From the NCBI GenBank assembly GCA_910574285.1, contig CAJTAL010000004.1, positions 62,001 through 126,000 of the forward strand: DNA of 64,000 nucleotides, read 5' to 3'. This DNA comes from Lachnospiraceae bacterium. GTDB taxonomy: Bacteria; Bacillota; Clostridia; Lachnospirales; Lachnospiraceae. Positions 1-9,304 of this stretch are shown piece by piece. Each line of letters begins with the position of its first letter. The stretch's first letter is position 1. The translations under genes and the position numbers were made by a program. The notes beneath the pieces are model-generated. The model was not told where the DNA came from. It saw only the letters and a list, made by a program, of their open reading frames with translations, and searched no databases.

Positions 1-906
1 TTTACTTTGGTATTCGGAACCTGTATATTGGTCAAAGAAATTAAAAATACAAAAGTATTTATAGACTGCAGCACAAAATATATTTATTTTTGCCTACTGT
101 ACAGTGTTGTTGTGATACTAACACAATCAAAACAGGTTTTTTCTCCATATAGTATGACATTTTCGTTTAATTGTTTTTTTCCATTAGGTTTATCTTTGAT
201 CCTTGGATTTTTTGGGAAAAAGAGGATTAACATAGCTTATGCTATTATTATATTGGCAGTAAATATGGCTATTGGATCAAGAAGTATTGTCATTTATACA
301 GTAATGATTGTGGGAGGAATATACTTATATCTTTCTAGAAATAAATATTATGTTCTTAAATTGATCCTTGGAATTTTTACGATTTATTTTGTTTTTGATT
401 ATAAAAAAATAACTTCATGGGTGGGAACATATTTATTACAATTCTTTCCTACTTCTCGTACTATTGAACTTCTTTCGAATGGAAAGATTTTTGTTTTATC
501 AGGCAGAGAAGTATATTTTGATATAATTGAGAAATCTTTAAAGAACAATCCATTTGCGATTCATGGATTGTTAACAGATAGAATAATAATAGGAAATTCG
601 ATTGGTCATACGACTTATATTACAGAATATCCGCACAATATATTTTTAGAAGTTTTTTATCAACATGGGATAATATTGGGTTTACTTTTCTTTATTGTAT
701 TACTGCTTATTGTTGTAAAATCAATCATAGTTGCGATTAAACAACGAGATGGAGGTAAATGGGATATCGCATTGTTTATTATTGTGGTTTCGTTTGCAGT
801 AAGTCAATTGCTTGTATCAAATTCGTATATTATTTCAATATCTTTTGGTTTGTTAATTGGAACGTCATTATGTTTGATAAATCACGGAAAGGAATGGTCA
901 TTTTGA
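1..906 (+). CDS. O-antigen polymerase/ligase-like membrane protein (Wzy family), 5' end missing
   Basis: The reading frame is open from the first base, so the protein starts outside the window; about 301 residues are visible. It is very hydrophobic, with many predicted membrane segments. A large polar loop at roughly residues 160-220 holds SGREVYFD and PHNIFLEVFYQHGI, which resemble the Wzy_C/O-antigen ligase loop (established family pattern). Such proteins polymerise or ligate undecaprenyl-linked repeat units at the outer face of the membrane. It is followed after 4 bases by a GT2 gene, as expected in a polysaccharide operon. Polymerase and ligase cannot be told apart from sequence alone; a Gram-positive host makes polymerase more likely. 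Confidence 0.8.
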   Translation, partial: FTLVFGTCILVKEIKNTKVFIDCSTKYIYFCLLYSVVVILTQSKQVFSPYSMTFSFNCFFPLGLSLILGFFGKKRINIAYAIIILAVNMAIGSRSIVIYTVMIVGGIYLYLSRNKYYVLKLILGIFTIYFVFDYKKITSWVGTYLLQFFPTSRTIELLSNGKIFVLSGREVYFDIIEKSLKNNPFAIHGLLTDRIIIGNSIGHTTYITEYPHNIFLEVFYQHGIILGLLFFIVLLLIVVKSIIVAIKQRDGGKWDIALFIIVVSFAVSQLLVSNSYIISISFGLLIGTSLCLINHGKEWSF

Positions 907-910
907 AATA

Positions 911-1879
911 ATGAAAACTATAAAAGTTAGTTGTGTTCTTATTACACATAATAGACTGAAATTGTTAGAAAGAGCTGTTGAAAGTGTAATGAAACAAACA
1001 TATTCAAACATTGAGCTCATTGTGGTTGATGACGCTTCATCTGATGGAACGCAGGAATATGGTAAAAAACTTATAAGAAGTGGTTATAAGTATATTTATA
1101 TTTCACCAGAAGAAAGCAAAGGTGGAAATTATGCCCGTAATTGTGGTATTCGTGCCTGCACGGGAGATTTTATTGCTTTTCTAGATGACGATGATTATTG
1201 GATTCCCGAAAAGACTGAGAAGCAGGTTACATATTTTTTTGAACATCCGGATGTTGGAATGGTTTATTCGGGATGGACAGTGGATTATGGTAATGCGGTA
1301 TTGAATTATAAACGGATTCCAAGTAAAAACTATTGCGGGAATATAGTTGAAAAACAGCTATATATATCACCATTTACAAGCACAATTACAATGATGGTAA
1401 GAAAAGATATTCTTGATCAGATAAAAGGTTTTGATGAAAATCTAAAGTATTGGCAAGAATATGAGCTTGTTTTAAGAATTATTCAAGTTACTAATGTTGG
1501 TTTTGTGGAAATGGCACTATCTGTTGCCAATCGTGAACGAAATGTAAAAAGATTAACCAGTCAATTTGATGATTGGAATTCTGCAGTCAATTATATAAAT
1601 GATAAGCATAAAGAACTTTTTGCTAGGCTAAGTACTGAAAATAGTCGCAAGCGGGAGGAATATTATTATAAAGAAGCAGCATATAGAGTGTCAATGTGTG
1701 GTGATTTTAAAAGAATGAAGGAATATTATTATAAAGCATATATGATTAATCCGAAACTTGAATATTTAATTCGGTATAAGTTTGGTATATCTAAAAATCA
1801 TACAATCTTGATTGAGTCACTGATAATGAAAGTTCTGTATTGGAAAACAAAATTTTTATATATGAGGTGTTTGCTATGA
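911..1879 (+). CDS. GT2 family glycosyltransferase
   Basis: 322 residues. The N-terminal half is a GT-A fold: CVLITHNR near residue 8, VVDDASSDGTQ near 36 (nucleotide binding) and FLDDDDYW near 90, the DxD-type metal/sugar-nucleotide site. The C-terminal 120 residues are charged and tyrosine-rich without a recognised domain. It should transfer a sugar from a nucleotide donor to a lipid-linked intermediate at the cytoplasmic membrane face; the sugar cannot be predicted. Its stop codon overlaps the next start (ATGA, 1876-1879), so the two genes are probably translationally coupled. Confidence 0.88.
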   Translation: MKTIKVSCVLITHNRLKLLERAVESVMKQTYSNIELIVVDDASSDGTQEYGKKLIRSGYKYIYISPEESKGGNYARNCGIRACTGDFIAFLDDDDYWIPEKTEKQVTYFFEHPDVGMVYSGWTVDYGNAVLNYKRIPSKNYCGNIVEKQLYISPFTSTITMMVRKDILDQIKGFDENLKYWQEYELVLRIIQVTNVGFVEMALSVANRERNVKRLTSQFDDWNSAVNYINDKHKELFARLSTENSRKREEYYYKEAAYRVSMCGDFKRMKEYYYKAYMINPKLEYLIRYKFGISKNHTILIESLIMKVLYWKTKFLYMRCLL

Positions 1880-2973
1880 ACACTATCTTAATACTCATTC
1901 CGCGGTTTGGTATTGGAGGAATATCTAAAATAGGATCTTTTTTAGCTAATACTCTTTCATCAGATTATCGAACCATTTTGGTTTCACTAGTTTCAGATAA
2001 CATAACGTCTATGCTTTCAAATAAAGTAATAAAAGAGACATTGAGTTATAATTTCGATGATACTTCCATAAGTAAATGGGTACGGGGATTGCAGAAAGTG
2101 AGGACGGTTATAAGACTTAGGTATTTGATAAAAAAATACGATGTAGATGTAATATGTACATTTGGTTTAGATTTGGGAAAGATTGCAAATGTTGCTGGAA
2201 TGGGGCTTCAATGTAAATATCTCACGTCGGAACGTGGAAATCCTTATAGATACAGCTCAAAACAAAAGCAGAAATATGATCAGGTAGTCCGGAATGCTGA
2301 TGCGGTAGTTTTTCAAACTAAGATGGCACAGAAAGCATTTGCTAATTGTGGCATGGAGAGTAAGTTTTACATAATTCAGAATCCGGCAATTGGAAGAAAT
2401 AGTGACGATTATAAAAAGAGTTCTCATAATATACTCACTCGAGAGAAAAGAATAGTTTATTGTGGCAGGTTGTCGAGAGAAAAGAATATTGATATGTTGA
2501 TTAATGCATATTACAAATTGAAAAACCATGAATATGAATTGATAATTTACGGTGATGGTCCAGAATACGGGCATTTATTGGAATTGATACAAATGTATGA
2601 CTTATCTGATTATGTAAGTATAGCAACAGGCTGCAACGATGTTTTTTCAATAGAATATAATAGTGAGATCTTTGTTCTTACATCTAACGAAGAGGGGATG
2701 CCGAATGCATTAATTGAGGCAATGATGTGTGGTATGACATGTATTGTTACAGATTGTCCTCCTGGGGGATGCCGCGAATTATTAGAAGATGGTGAAAGAG
2801 GGATTCTTGTACCTGTAAATGATGTAAATAAACTGAGGGATTCATTGCAGTTGGTGATTTCTAATCGAAAGCTGTCTGAGCAACTGGGTAATAAAGCTAA
2901 AGATATTAGCATTACAAATTCAATTGATGTGATTCAGGAAAAGTGGAATAGTATTATTAGGAGTCTTGTTTAA
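1876..2973 (+). CDS. GT4 family glycosyltransferase
   Basis: 365 residues from ATG 1876, chosen because GAGGTG (1864-1869) sits at normal distance and the start overlaps the upstream stop; an in-frame ATG at 1840 lies inside the GT2 gene without a good site. The fold is GT-B: N-terminal Rossmann half with FGIGGI, a linker, then IVYCGRLSREKNI near residue 195 and the donor-site motif EEGMPNALIEAMMCG near 275, typical of GT4 retaining transferases. It would add a sugar during repeat-unit assembly in the cytoplasm. Its TAA overlaps the ATG of the next gene (TAATG). Confidence 0.88.
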   Translation: MNTILILIPRFGIGGISKIGSFLANTLSSDYRTILVSLVSDNITSMLSNKVIKETLSYNFDDTSISKWVRGLQKVRTVIRLRYLIKKYDVDVICTFGLDLGKIANVAGMGLQCKYLTSERGNPYRYSSKQKQKYDQVVRNADAVVFQTKMAQKAFANCGMESKFYIIQNPAIGRNSDDYKKSSHNILTREKRIVYCGRLSREKNIDMLINAYYKLKNHEYELIIYGDGPEYGHLLELIQMYDLSDYVSIATGCNDVFSIEYNSEIFVLTSNEEGMPNALIEAMMCGMTCIVTDCPPGGCRELLEDGERGILVPVNDVNKLRDSLQLVISNRKLSEQLGNKAKDISITNSIDVIQEKWNSIIRSLV

Positions 2974-3776
2974 TGAGAATAGTAGATAAGACAGTTTATT
3001 ATATCAGGTGGCGTTTGAGTTGGATAAATACCCTGCGAAACTTCCGTAGGGATATTAATAAGGATTTTATACCGAAACTGGATATAGCTAATAAGAAAGC
3101 AGTTGCATTTATCCCGCATGCTGATGATGAATTAATAGGGTTAGGTACTTTATTATCAAGTAATAAATCAATTGAACTTATTTATTTTGGATATCTTGGG
3201 ACAAATAATACTGATGAGAATTACAATATTCGAATGGCTGAGTTTAGTAAATATTGCTCTTTTTCCAATATTAAATACAGTATTTATGACGCAAGTAGTA
3301 TTAAGAAAATCAAAGAGGCTAAAATTATATTGTTGCCGTCATTAGTAGATTGGCATGAAGAACATAGAAAGTTAAATTTTTTACTTAAGGATATATGCAG
3401 TGCTTATGAATTACATCCGCAAATTATATGGTACAACATTAGTGTATATTGTTCTATTCTTGATAAAGCAAAATATGTTTTTCAAGGGCATAAAGAACAA
3501 AGAAAAAAATTTCGTGATTTTAAGAAAATATATGTCTCCCAAAATAGTTTGCCGGTTTTGAGATTTATGATAAAAGAACGGTTATATGGTAAGGAAGTTA
3601 ATATGTATAGTGCTGAAAAGTTCTTATGCTTTAAATTTGATGAATGGATAAGGGTAATTGATCGATTTGAAAGTAATCATTTTGATGATGATTTTATTGA
3701 AATCAAGAAGTATATTAATGATTTACAAAGAGTGGATAAAATATCAAGAAGAATCTATTCTTTGATTTTAGGGTAG
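2973..3776 (+). CDS. PIG-L/LmbE-type deacetylase in the polysaccharide cluster
   Basis: 267 residues. Residues 48-57 read PHADDELIG, the zinc-binding motif of PIG-L/LmbE enzymes (usually PHPDDE), and DWHEEHR near residue 129 supplies a likely second histidine ligand. Family members remove N-acetyl groups from GlcNAc-containing small molecules or lipids. In this cluster it may deacetylate an amino sugar of the repeat unit, giving the polymer positive charge; that is inference. The C-terminal third is lysine-rich and unfamiliar. The start overlaps the previous stop and the flippase gene follows after 7 bases. Confidence 0.78.
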   Translation: MRIVDKTVYYIRWRLSWINTLRNFRRDINKDFIPKLDIANKKAVAFIPHADDELIGLGTLLSSNKSIELIYFGYLGTNNTDENYNIRMAEFSKYCSFSNIKYSIYDASSIKKIKEAKIILLPSLVDWHEEHRKLNFLLKDICSAYELHPQIIWYNISVYCSILDKAKYVFQGHKEQRKKFRDFKKIYVSQNSLPVLRFMIKERLYGKEVNMYSAEKFLCFKFDEWIRVIDRFESNHFDDDFIEIKKYINDLQRVDKISRRIYSLILG

Positions 3777-3783
3777 AGATTAT

Positions 3784-5277
3784 ATGAAACGTAGGTTATT
3801 AGCAAGGAATACCGCAGCATCAGTAATTTACCAAATAGCTTCAGTTTTGTGTGGATTTGTTTTACCGCGGTTGATTCTTTCCGCTTTTGGTTCGCAGACA
3901 AACGGACTTGTGAGTTCAATTACTCAATTTATACAAGTTATTAATTTGTTCGACTTGGGAATTACAAGTGTTATTGTTTACAATTTATACAAGCCGTTAG
4001 CATTACATGATAATCAAAGACTGGGTGAGGTTGTTTCATCTGCTGATAGTTTTTTTAAAAAATTAGGTATAGTTTTGATTGGATATATTATAGTACTTGC
4101 TGTTGCGTATCCAATGTTTATCGATTCCGGATTTGATTATATATTTGTGTTGTTTCTTATATTAATATTGGGGATTAATGCATTTGGGCAATATTATTTG
4201 GGGGTTGTGAATCGCCTGATTCTTATTGCTGATCAAAATAATTATATTCCATATATTACTCAAACTCTTACAGTGATATGTAACACACTATTATGTTATG
4301 CTGTTATAAAATTGGGTGGGTCTGTCCATGCAGTAAAACTCGTAACATCGGTTGTATATCTTATTCGTCCTATGGTTTATTCCATATGTGTTAAGAAGAA
4401 GTATTCAGTTAATAGACAGATGAAAACTAATAAGAAGACACTTGACCAGAAATGGAATGGTATAGTACAGCACATATCAGCTGTAATTTTGGATAGTACA
4501 GATACTATTGTATTAACTTTATTTTCTACTCTAACTAATGTTTCGATTTATAATATTTATTTTCTTGTTATTACAGGAATTAAAGGATTTATAACTTCGC
4601 TGACAGGTGGAGTTAATTCTCTTCTTGGAAATCTATGGGCGGAAGATAAGAAAGAATCATTCATAAAAACTTTCCAGTTATTTGAATGGGGAATGAGTAT
4701 GATAACAGTAATATGTTTTGGTTGTGCGGGAGTTATGTTAGTTCCTTTTGTCAGCATATATACAAAAGATATTAACGATGCAAATTATATTCAACCATTG
4801 TTTGCGATGTTTATTTGCCTTGCGTATTTACTATATGGTCTGAGGGTACCTTATAGTTCTGCAATATTACAAATTGGACATTATAAACAAACACAGATAA
4901 GTTATGTGATTTCTGTAATAATCAATTTAGGAGTGTCAATTTTTTGTGTTAAAAAATTAGGTCTCATGGGCGTTGCAGTTGGTACGTTTGTGGCTTTATT
5001 GTACCACACTTTATATTTACAACATTATGTTTATAAAAAAGTGTTTAATCTTAAAATGAAGAATGTTCTGAAACTGTATCTTGTAGTGACTCTGAGTATT
5101 ATTTCAGGTTTTGTCATCCATTTACTTTATGTTCCAGTTTCAAGTAATATTATTGAGTTTATTCTGGCTTGTATTGTAGAAGTTATTATATGGATGACAG
5201 TTGCCTTGATTTTTAATCTGATATTTTACAAAAAGAATATATTGCTAATTTATACAAAATTATGTGTACTATTATGA
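3784..5277 (+). CDS. Wzx-type oligosaccharide flippase
   Basis: 497 residues with about 12-14 hydrophobic segments, an N-terminal basic stretch and the LPRLILSAFGSQTNGLVSSI pattern after the first helix, as in MOP-superfamily polysaccharide exporters. It should flip undecaprenyl-linked repeat units across the cytoplasmic membrane before polymerisation by the Wzy-like protein at the left edge. The start has weak upstream GAG (3776-3778) and follows the PIG-L gene closely, consistent with co-transcription. Composition is strongly AT-rich like its neighbours. Confidence 0.85.
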   Translation: MKRRLLARNTAASVIYQIASVLCGFVLPRLILSAFGSQTNGLVSSITQFIQVINLFDLGITSVIVYNLYKPLALHDNQRLGEVVSSADSFFKKLGIVLIGYIIVLAVAYPMFIDSGFDYIFVLFLILILGINAFGQYYLGVVNRLILIADQNNYIPYITQTLTVICNTLLCYAVIKLGGSVHAVKLVTSVVYLIRPMVYSICVKKKYSVNRQMKTNKKTLDQKWNGIVQHISAVILDSTDTIVLTLFSTLTNVSIYNIYFLVITGIKGFITSLTGGVNSLLGNLWAEDKKESFIKTFQLFEWGMSMITVICFGCAGVMLVPFVSIYTKDINDANYIQPLFAMFICLAYLLYGLRVPYSSAILQIGHYKQTQISYVISVIINLGVSIFCVKKLGLMGVAVGTFVALLYHTLYLQHYVYKKVFNLKMKNVLKLYLVVTLSIISGFVIHLLYVPVSSNIIEFILACIVEVIIWMTVALIFNLIFYKKNILLIYTKLCVLL

Positions 5278-5306
5278 TTTTGTACTAACGAAAGGAAGAT
5301 ATACAT

Positions 5307-6617
5307 ATGAACCTCTATGAAAAGCTATTGAATAAGGAAGAAAAACTGTCACTCATTGGACTTGGATATGTGGGGATGCCTATAGCAGTAGCATTTGCCA
5401 ACAAAATTAATGTTATAGGGTATGATCTGAACAGTCATAAGATTGATTTGTACAAGAAAGGTATTGACCCTACAAGAGAAGTTGGTAATAAGGTAATTGG
5501 AAAAACAACTGTAGAATTTACATCGGATGAGACAAAGTTACGAGAAGCTAAATTTCATATTGTGGCAGTACCAACTCCTGTTAATGATGATCATACGCCG
5601 GATTTAACTCCTGTTAAAGCCGCAGCTCAGATTCTTGGACGTAATTTGACTGAGGGTTCCATTGTTGTCTTTGAATCAACCGTTTATCCTGGTGTGACAG
5701 AAGATGTTTGTATGCCTATCCTTGAGCGTGAGTCTGGCCTTAAATGCGGAATAGATTTCAAAATAGGTTATAGCCCTGAACGTATTAATCCTGGCGATAA
5801 AGTTCATCGTTTGGAAACTATTAAGAAAATTGTTTCTGGCATGGATGATGAAACTCTTGATTGTATAGCCAATGTGTATGAGTTGGTTGTTGAAGCAGGA
5901 GTACATAGAGCAGAGAACATTAAGGTCGCCGAAGCAGCAAAGGTTATAGAGAACAGTCAACGTGACATCAATATAGCGTTCATGAACGAGCTTTCCATTA
6001 TCTTTAATAAAATGGGAATCGATACCAAATCTGTTCTTGAAGCTGCCAGTACAAAGTGGAACTTTCTCAAATTCTATCCAGGACTTGTTGGAGGGCATTG
6101 TATCGGTGTTGATCCATATTATCTGACTTATAAAGCGGAGATGATGGGTTATCATAGCCAGATTATTCTGGCTGGCCGTCGTATTAATGATGATATGGGA
6201 AAATATTGCGCAGAGAATTGTGTAAAGAATTTAATTGCTGCAAATAAAACTGTTAAAGGCGCTAAAGTTGCTATTTTTGGATTTACTTTTAAAGAGAATT
6301 GTCCTGATACCAGAAACACAAAGATTATTGATATAGTGAGGGAGTTAAATGAATACGGAATAACCCCTATGATTACTGATTTAGAGGCTGATGCAGATGA
6401 GGCATCGCGTTTGTATGGGATTGAGTTTGTAGATATTAATGCAATTAAAGATATAGATGCTGCCATTCTTGCTGTTGCTCATACTGAGTTCAGTAATTTT
6501 ACTGTAGCTGATATGGACAGGTTTTTCGGATCGGGTAAGAAGGTTCTTCTTGATCTGAAGGGATTATTAAATCGTAAAGAGTACGAAGCAGCTGGATATA
6601 GTTATTGGAGATTATAG
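5307..6617 (+). CDS. UDP-N-acetylhexosamine 6-dehydrogenase (TviB/WbpO type)
   Basis: 436 residues, the usual length of UDP-GlcNAc/UDP-GalNAc dehydrogenases. The NAD-binding GLGYVGMP is at about residue 18; the central domain holds [15 protein letters not shown]; the catalytic cysteine lies in [11 protein letters not shown] near residue 265; the C-terminal UDP-binding domain ends in GYSYWRL. It should oxidise C6 of a UDP-HexNAc to a uronic acid in the cytoplasm. With the next gene it forms the TviB/TviC (WbpO/WbpP) pair that makes UDP-GalNAcA. AAAGGAAG upstream of the start supports ATG 5307. A decayed copy of its last 34 codons sits at 7697-7801. Confidence 0.9.
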   Translation: MNLYEKLLNKEEKLSLIGLGYVGMPIAVAFANKINVIGYDLNSHKIDLYKKGIDPTREVGNKVIGKTTVEFTSDETKLREAKFHIVAVPTPVNDDHTPDLTPVKAAAQILGRNLTEGSIVVFESTVYPGVTEDVCMPILERESGLKCGIDFKIGYSPERINPGDKVHRLETIKKIVSGMDDETLDCIANVYELVVEAGVHRAENIKVAEAAKVIENSQRDINIAFMNELSIIFNKMGIDTKSVLEAASTKWNFLKFYPGLVGGHCIGVDPYYLTYKAEMMGYHSQIILAGRRINDDMGKYCAENCVKNLIAANKTVKGAKVAIFGFTFKENCPDTRNTKIIDIVRELNEYGITPMITDLEADADEASRLYGIEFVDINAIKDIDAAILAVAHTEFSNFTVADMDRFFGSGKKVLLDLKGLLNRKEYEAAGYSYWRL

Positions 6618-6675
6618 ATGATGGAATGACGGAAAATATTCTTTTTCAGATAATGAAAATGTTGGAGGATAAGTA

Positions 6676-7659
6676 ATGGGATATCAAAATATAACTTTCC
6701 CTGATGACAGTATGTTCTTGGTTACAGGTGGAGCAGGGTTTATTGGTTCGAATCTCTGTGAGGCAATTTTGAAGTTGGGATATAAGGTACGATGTTTGGA
6801 TGATCTTTCTACAGGAAAGCAGTCAAATATCGATATATTCATAGACAAGTCTAATTACGAATTCATTAAAGGTGATATTAAGAATCTGGATATTTGTTTG
6901 AAAGCTTGTGAAGGGGTTGATTATGTACTTCACCAAGCTGCTTGGGGCAGTGTACCAAGATCAATAGAAATGCCTTTGTTCTACTGTGCTAATAACATCA
7001 CGGGTACGCTGAATATGATGGAGGCAGCACGTCAAAGTGGGGTAAAGAAATTTGTATATGCATCGAGCAGCAGTGTCTACGGCGATGAACCGAATTTACC
7101 AAAAAAAGAAGGAAAAGAGGGAAATCTTCTATCTCCTTATGCTGTAAGTAAGTGTGCCGATGAAGAATGGGCGAAGCAATACACAATACATTATGGACTG
7201 AAAACGTATGGTCTTAGATATTTTAACGTATTCGGTAGAAGGCAAGATCCTGATGGAGTATATGCCGCGGTTATTCCTAAGTTCATTCGTCAACTCCTAC
7301 GAGGCGAAAGGCCTACTATTAATGGTGATGGCCGTCAAAGTCGAGATTTTACATATATTGAAAATGTTATAGAGGCAAATTTAAAAGCCTGTATGGCAGA
7401 AAGAGAAGCTGCGGGACAAGTATATAATATTGCCTATGGTGGGCGTGAATACTTGCTGGATATCTATTATAGTCTTACAAATGCTCTTGGTGTAGATATT
7501 GAACCAAATTTTGGACCTGATCGTGCTGGCGATATCAAGCACAGTAATGCTGATATCAGTAAGGCGAAAGAATTATTGGGTTACAATCCAGAATGGAGTT
7601 TTGATCGTGGTATTAAAGCCGCTATTGAGTGGTATAAAGAGAATTTGTGTGAAAGATGA
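6676..7659 (+). CDS. NAD-dependent epimerase, probable UDP-GlcNAc C4-epimerase (TviC/WbpP type)
   Basis: 327 residues, extended SDR family. VTGGAGFIGSN near residue 16 binds NAD; SSSSVYGD near residue 130 supplies the catalytic Ser/Thr region; SPYAVSK near residue 155 carries the YxxxK pair. Further family features are LRYFNVFGRRQDP and the C-terminal GDIKHSNADISKA. It probably interconverts UDP-GlcNAc and UDP-GalNAc (or their uronic acids) for the dehydrogenase just upstream. GGAGG at 6664-6668 supports ATG 6676. Substrate is inferred from the pairing. Confidence 0.88.
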   Translation: MGYQNITFPDDSMFLVTGGAGFIGSNLCEAILKLGYKVRCLDDLSTGKQSNIDIFIDKSNYEFIKGDIKNLDICLKACEGVDYVLHQAAWGSVPRSIEMPLFYCANNITGTLNMMEAARQSGVKKFVYASSSSVYGDEPNLPKKEGKEGNLLSPYAVSKCADEEWAKQYTIHYGLKTYGLRYFNVFGRRQDPDGVYAAVIPKFIRQLLRGERPTINGDGRQSRDFTYIENVIEANLKACMAEREAAGQVYNIAYGGREYLLDIYYSLTNALGVDIEPNFGPDRAGDIKHSNADISKAKELLGYNPEWSFDRGIKAAIEWYKENLCER

Positions 7660-7696
7660 TAGAATGGTTTCTAAAACAGGAAGGCATATACTTTGA

Positions 7697-7801
7697 ACCT
7701 ATGATTGTTTTGATAGTGGTGTGAAAATGCTTTTTAATGACAAAGGTTTGCTCGATAGAAAAGGATATAAATCTGTAGAGTATGTATATTGGAGGTTGTA
7801 A
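7697..7801 (+). pseudogene. C-terminal remnant of a second nucleotide-sugar dehydrogenase
   Basis: Read in the frame of ACC 7697, this gives 34 codons and a stop: CFDSGVKMLFNDKGLLDRKG followed by a tail ending YVYWRL. It aligns without gaps to the last residues of the dehydrogenase at 5307-6617, which read [20 protein letters not shown] and end YSYWRL. An in-frame TGA stands immediately upstream (7694-7696) and nothing of the catalytic domain survives. The DNA differs at many positions, so this is an old or diverged paralogue, not a recent tandem copy. Its last codons contain the GGAGG (7791-7795) that now serves as ribosome binding site for the ATP-grasp gene, which may explain why it persisted. 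Confidence 0.8.
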
Positions 7802-8739
7802 TGGGGATTACGAATAAAGTAAAAACAGTAATAAAGCATCCGCATATACTATTGGAGTGGCTTGTTAGGCAGCCTGGCATCCGCAATATTGTTTCTGACA
7901 AAATTGCAATTAGCGTGTTGTATAGATGTCGGTTTCATAGAAAGATGGATTGGAAGAATCCTAAATCTATAAATGAAAAGTTTCTTTGGCTTACTGTTTT
8001 CGATAGAAATCCATTATATTCTATTCTTGTTGACAAATATGAGGCAAAGCAATGGATGGCTAAAAAATTGGAACAAGGTCGGTATAGCTTGGAGCATATT
8101 ATACCGACCATTAATATATATAATAATTTTGAGTCAATCGATTTTGACAAACTTCCTGATTCTTTTGTGTTGAAAACAACACATGACAGTGGAACAGTAA
8201 AAGTAATAAATTCAAAAGATAACATTACGAAGAACGAAAAAGAGTTAATAGGAGAACAATTTAACAGGAGTTTAAAGAGAAATTACTATTGGTTTTCACG
8301 TGAATGGCAATATAAGGCTGTAGTCCCACGAATTATAGCAGAGAAAAAATTAATTGGAAAAAATGATGATCTGGCTGATTACAAAATATTCTGTTTTGAT
8401 GGTAAAGCGAAATACTGGAATTATATCTCTAATCGAAAGATAGATGAGTATGTAGATTATGTGTCTATGGATGGTGAAAGGATTCCTTGCAGTCAGGGCG
8501 ATTATAAGACTAGTACGGGAGATATCAAATTTCCTGAATGTTGGAATGAGATGGTGGAGATTGCTGAATATATGTCTTCAGGTTTTACTTTTTTGAGAGT
8601 TGATTTTTTCGTGGATGTAAATGAGAAATTTTATTTAGGAGAGTTGACATTAACTCCGTCATCAGGTTTATTACCATTTCATCCTGACGAATGGGATTAT
8701 AAATTCGGTGAAATGATGAGGCTGCCAAACATAAAGTGA
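7801..8739 (+). CDS. TupA-like ATP-grasp protein of polysaccharide synthesis
   Basis: 312 residues from ATG 7801, which overlaps the remnant's TAA and has GGAGG 5 bases upstream; a TTG at 7789 would lie before that site. KNPKSINEKFLWL, VDKYEAKQWM, FVLKTTHDSG, ADYKIFCFDGKA and FLRVDFFV are hallmarks of the TupA/ATPgrasp family found in teichuronopeptide and capsule loci. Members are thought to join amino acids or other carboxylates to a uronic acid polymer, which would fit the hexuronic acid made by the upstream enzymes. The exact reaction is unknown. Confidence 0.82.
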   Translation: MGITNKVKTVIKHPHILLEWLVRQPGIRNIVSDKIAISVLYRCRFHRKMDWKNPKSINEKFLWLTVFDRNPLYSILVDKYEAKQWMAKKLEQGRYSLEHIIPTINIYNNFESIDFDKLPDSFVLKTTHDSGTVKVINSKDNITKNEKELIGEQFNRSLKRNYYWFSREWQYKAVVPRIIAEKKLIGKNDDLADYKIFCFDGKAKYWNYISNRKIDEYVDYVSMDGERIPCSQGDYKTSTGDIKFPECWNEMVEIAEYMSSGFTFLRVDFFVDVNEKFYLGELTLTPSSGLLPFHPDEWDYKFGEMMRLPNIK

Positions 8740-8769
8740 TTAGAATTATTTATGGAGGAGATTCTAAAA

Positions 8770-9293
8770 ATGCGAATATTTTCTTTAAAGAAGTTTTATC
8801 ATAGGTTTATTTTTTTTAATATGGATAGCTACGATGCGGAGAAAATACTGAAATTTCATGATTTGTTAAAATCAGGGCGGGGGGGGGGGGGTTTCGAAAA
8901 AGAAAATATCGTAAATTGCTGTTAAAATATTGTTGCTCAGTACCATATTCATGTAAAATAGGTTCCAATTTATCGCTTCCGCATGGATTATTTGGTATCT
9001 TTATCTCGCAGGATGCAGTTATAGGTGATAATTGTGTAATATTTCAACAAGTGACAATTGGAAGTAACAATCTTAATGGTTCTGAGAATGCAGGGGCGCC
9101 GGTTATAGGTGATAATGTATATATTGGTGCTGGAGCAAAAATTATTGGTAAATGTAAGGTAGGAAATAACGTAAGAATAGGTGCCAATACGGTAGTTACA
9201 ACTGATGTTCCCGATAATGCAACTGTTGTTGGAGTACATAGCAGAATAATATTACACGGGGGAATTTTAGATAATAAATTTATTCCTAAATAA
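8770..9293 (+). pseudogene. Serine acetyltransferase-like hexapeptide O-acetyltransferase, out of frame at a 13-G tract
   Basis: Frame 1 starts at ATG 8770 (GGAGGAG at 8755-8761) and reads MRIFSLKKFYHRF to a GGGG stretch, then shifts and stops at 8926-8928. From 8892 a second frame reads FRKRKYRKLLLKYCCSVPY and continues to 9293 with left-handed beta-helix repeats (GDNCVIFQQVTIG, GDNVYIGAGAKIIG, GNNVRIGANTVV). One added G, or two removed, in the tract at 8879-8891 would join them into a protein of about 174 residues of the CysE/NeuD-like group, which O-acetylates a sugar or its precursor. Either the gene is switched OFF by slippage, or the tract length is misread. Downstream translation alone would begin at a TTG or internal start and lose the N-terminus. 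Confidence 0.8.
8879..8891 (+). repeat. 13-bp poly-G tract inside the acetyltransferase gene
   Basis: Thirteen consecutive G residues follow GGGC in a locally AT-rich gene (about 30% GC). The tract falls at codon 37-41, before the catalytic hexapeptide repeats. Lengths of 11 or 14 G keep the frame open; 13 does not. Homopolymers of this length are prone to slipped-strand mispairing during replication and to slippage during transcription, and also to sequencing error. Confidence 0.9.
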
Positions 9294-9304
9294 TAGAGAG
9301 GTCG

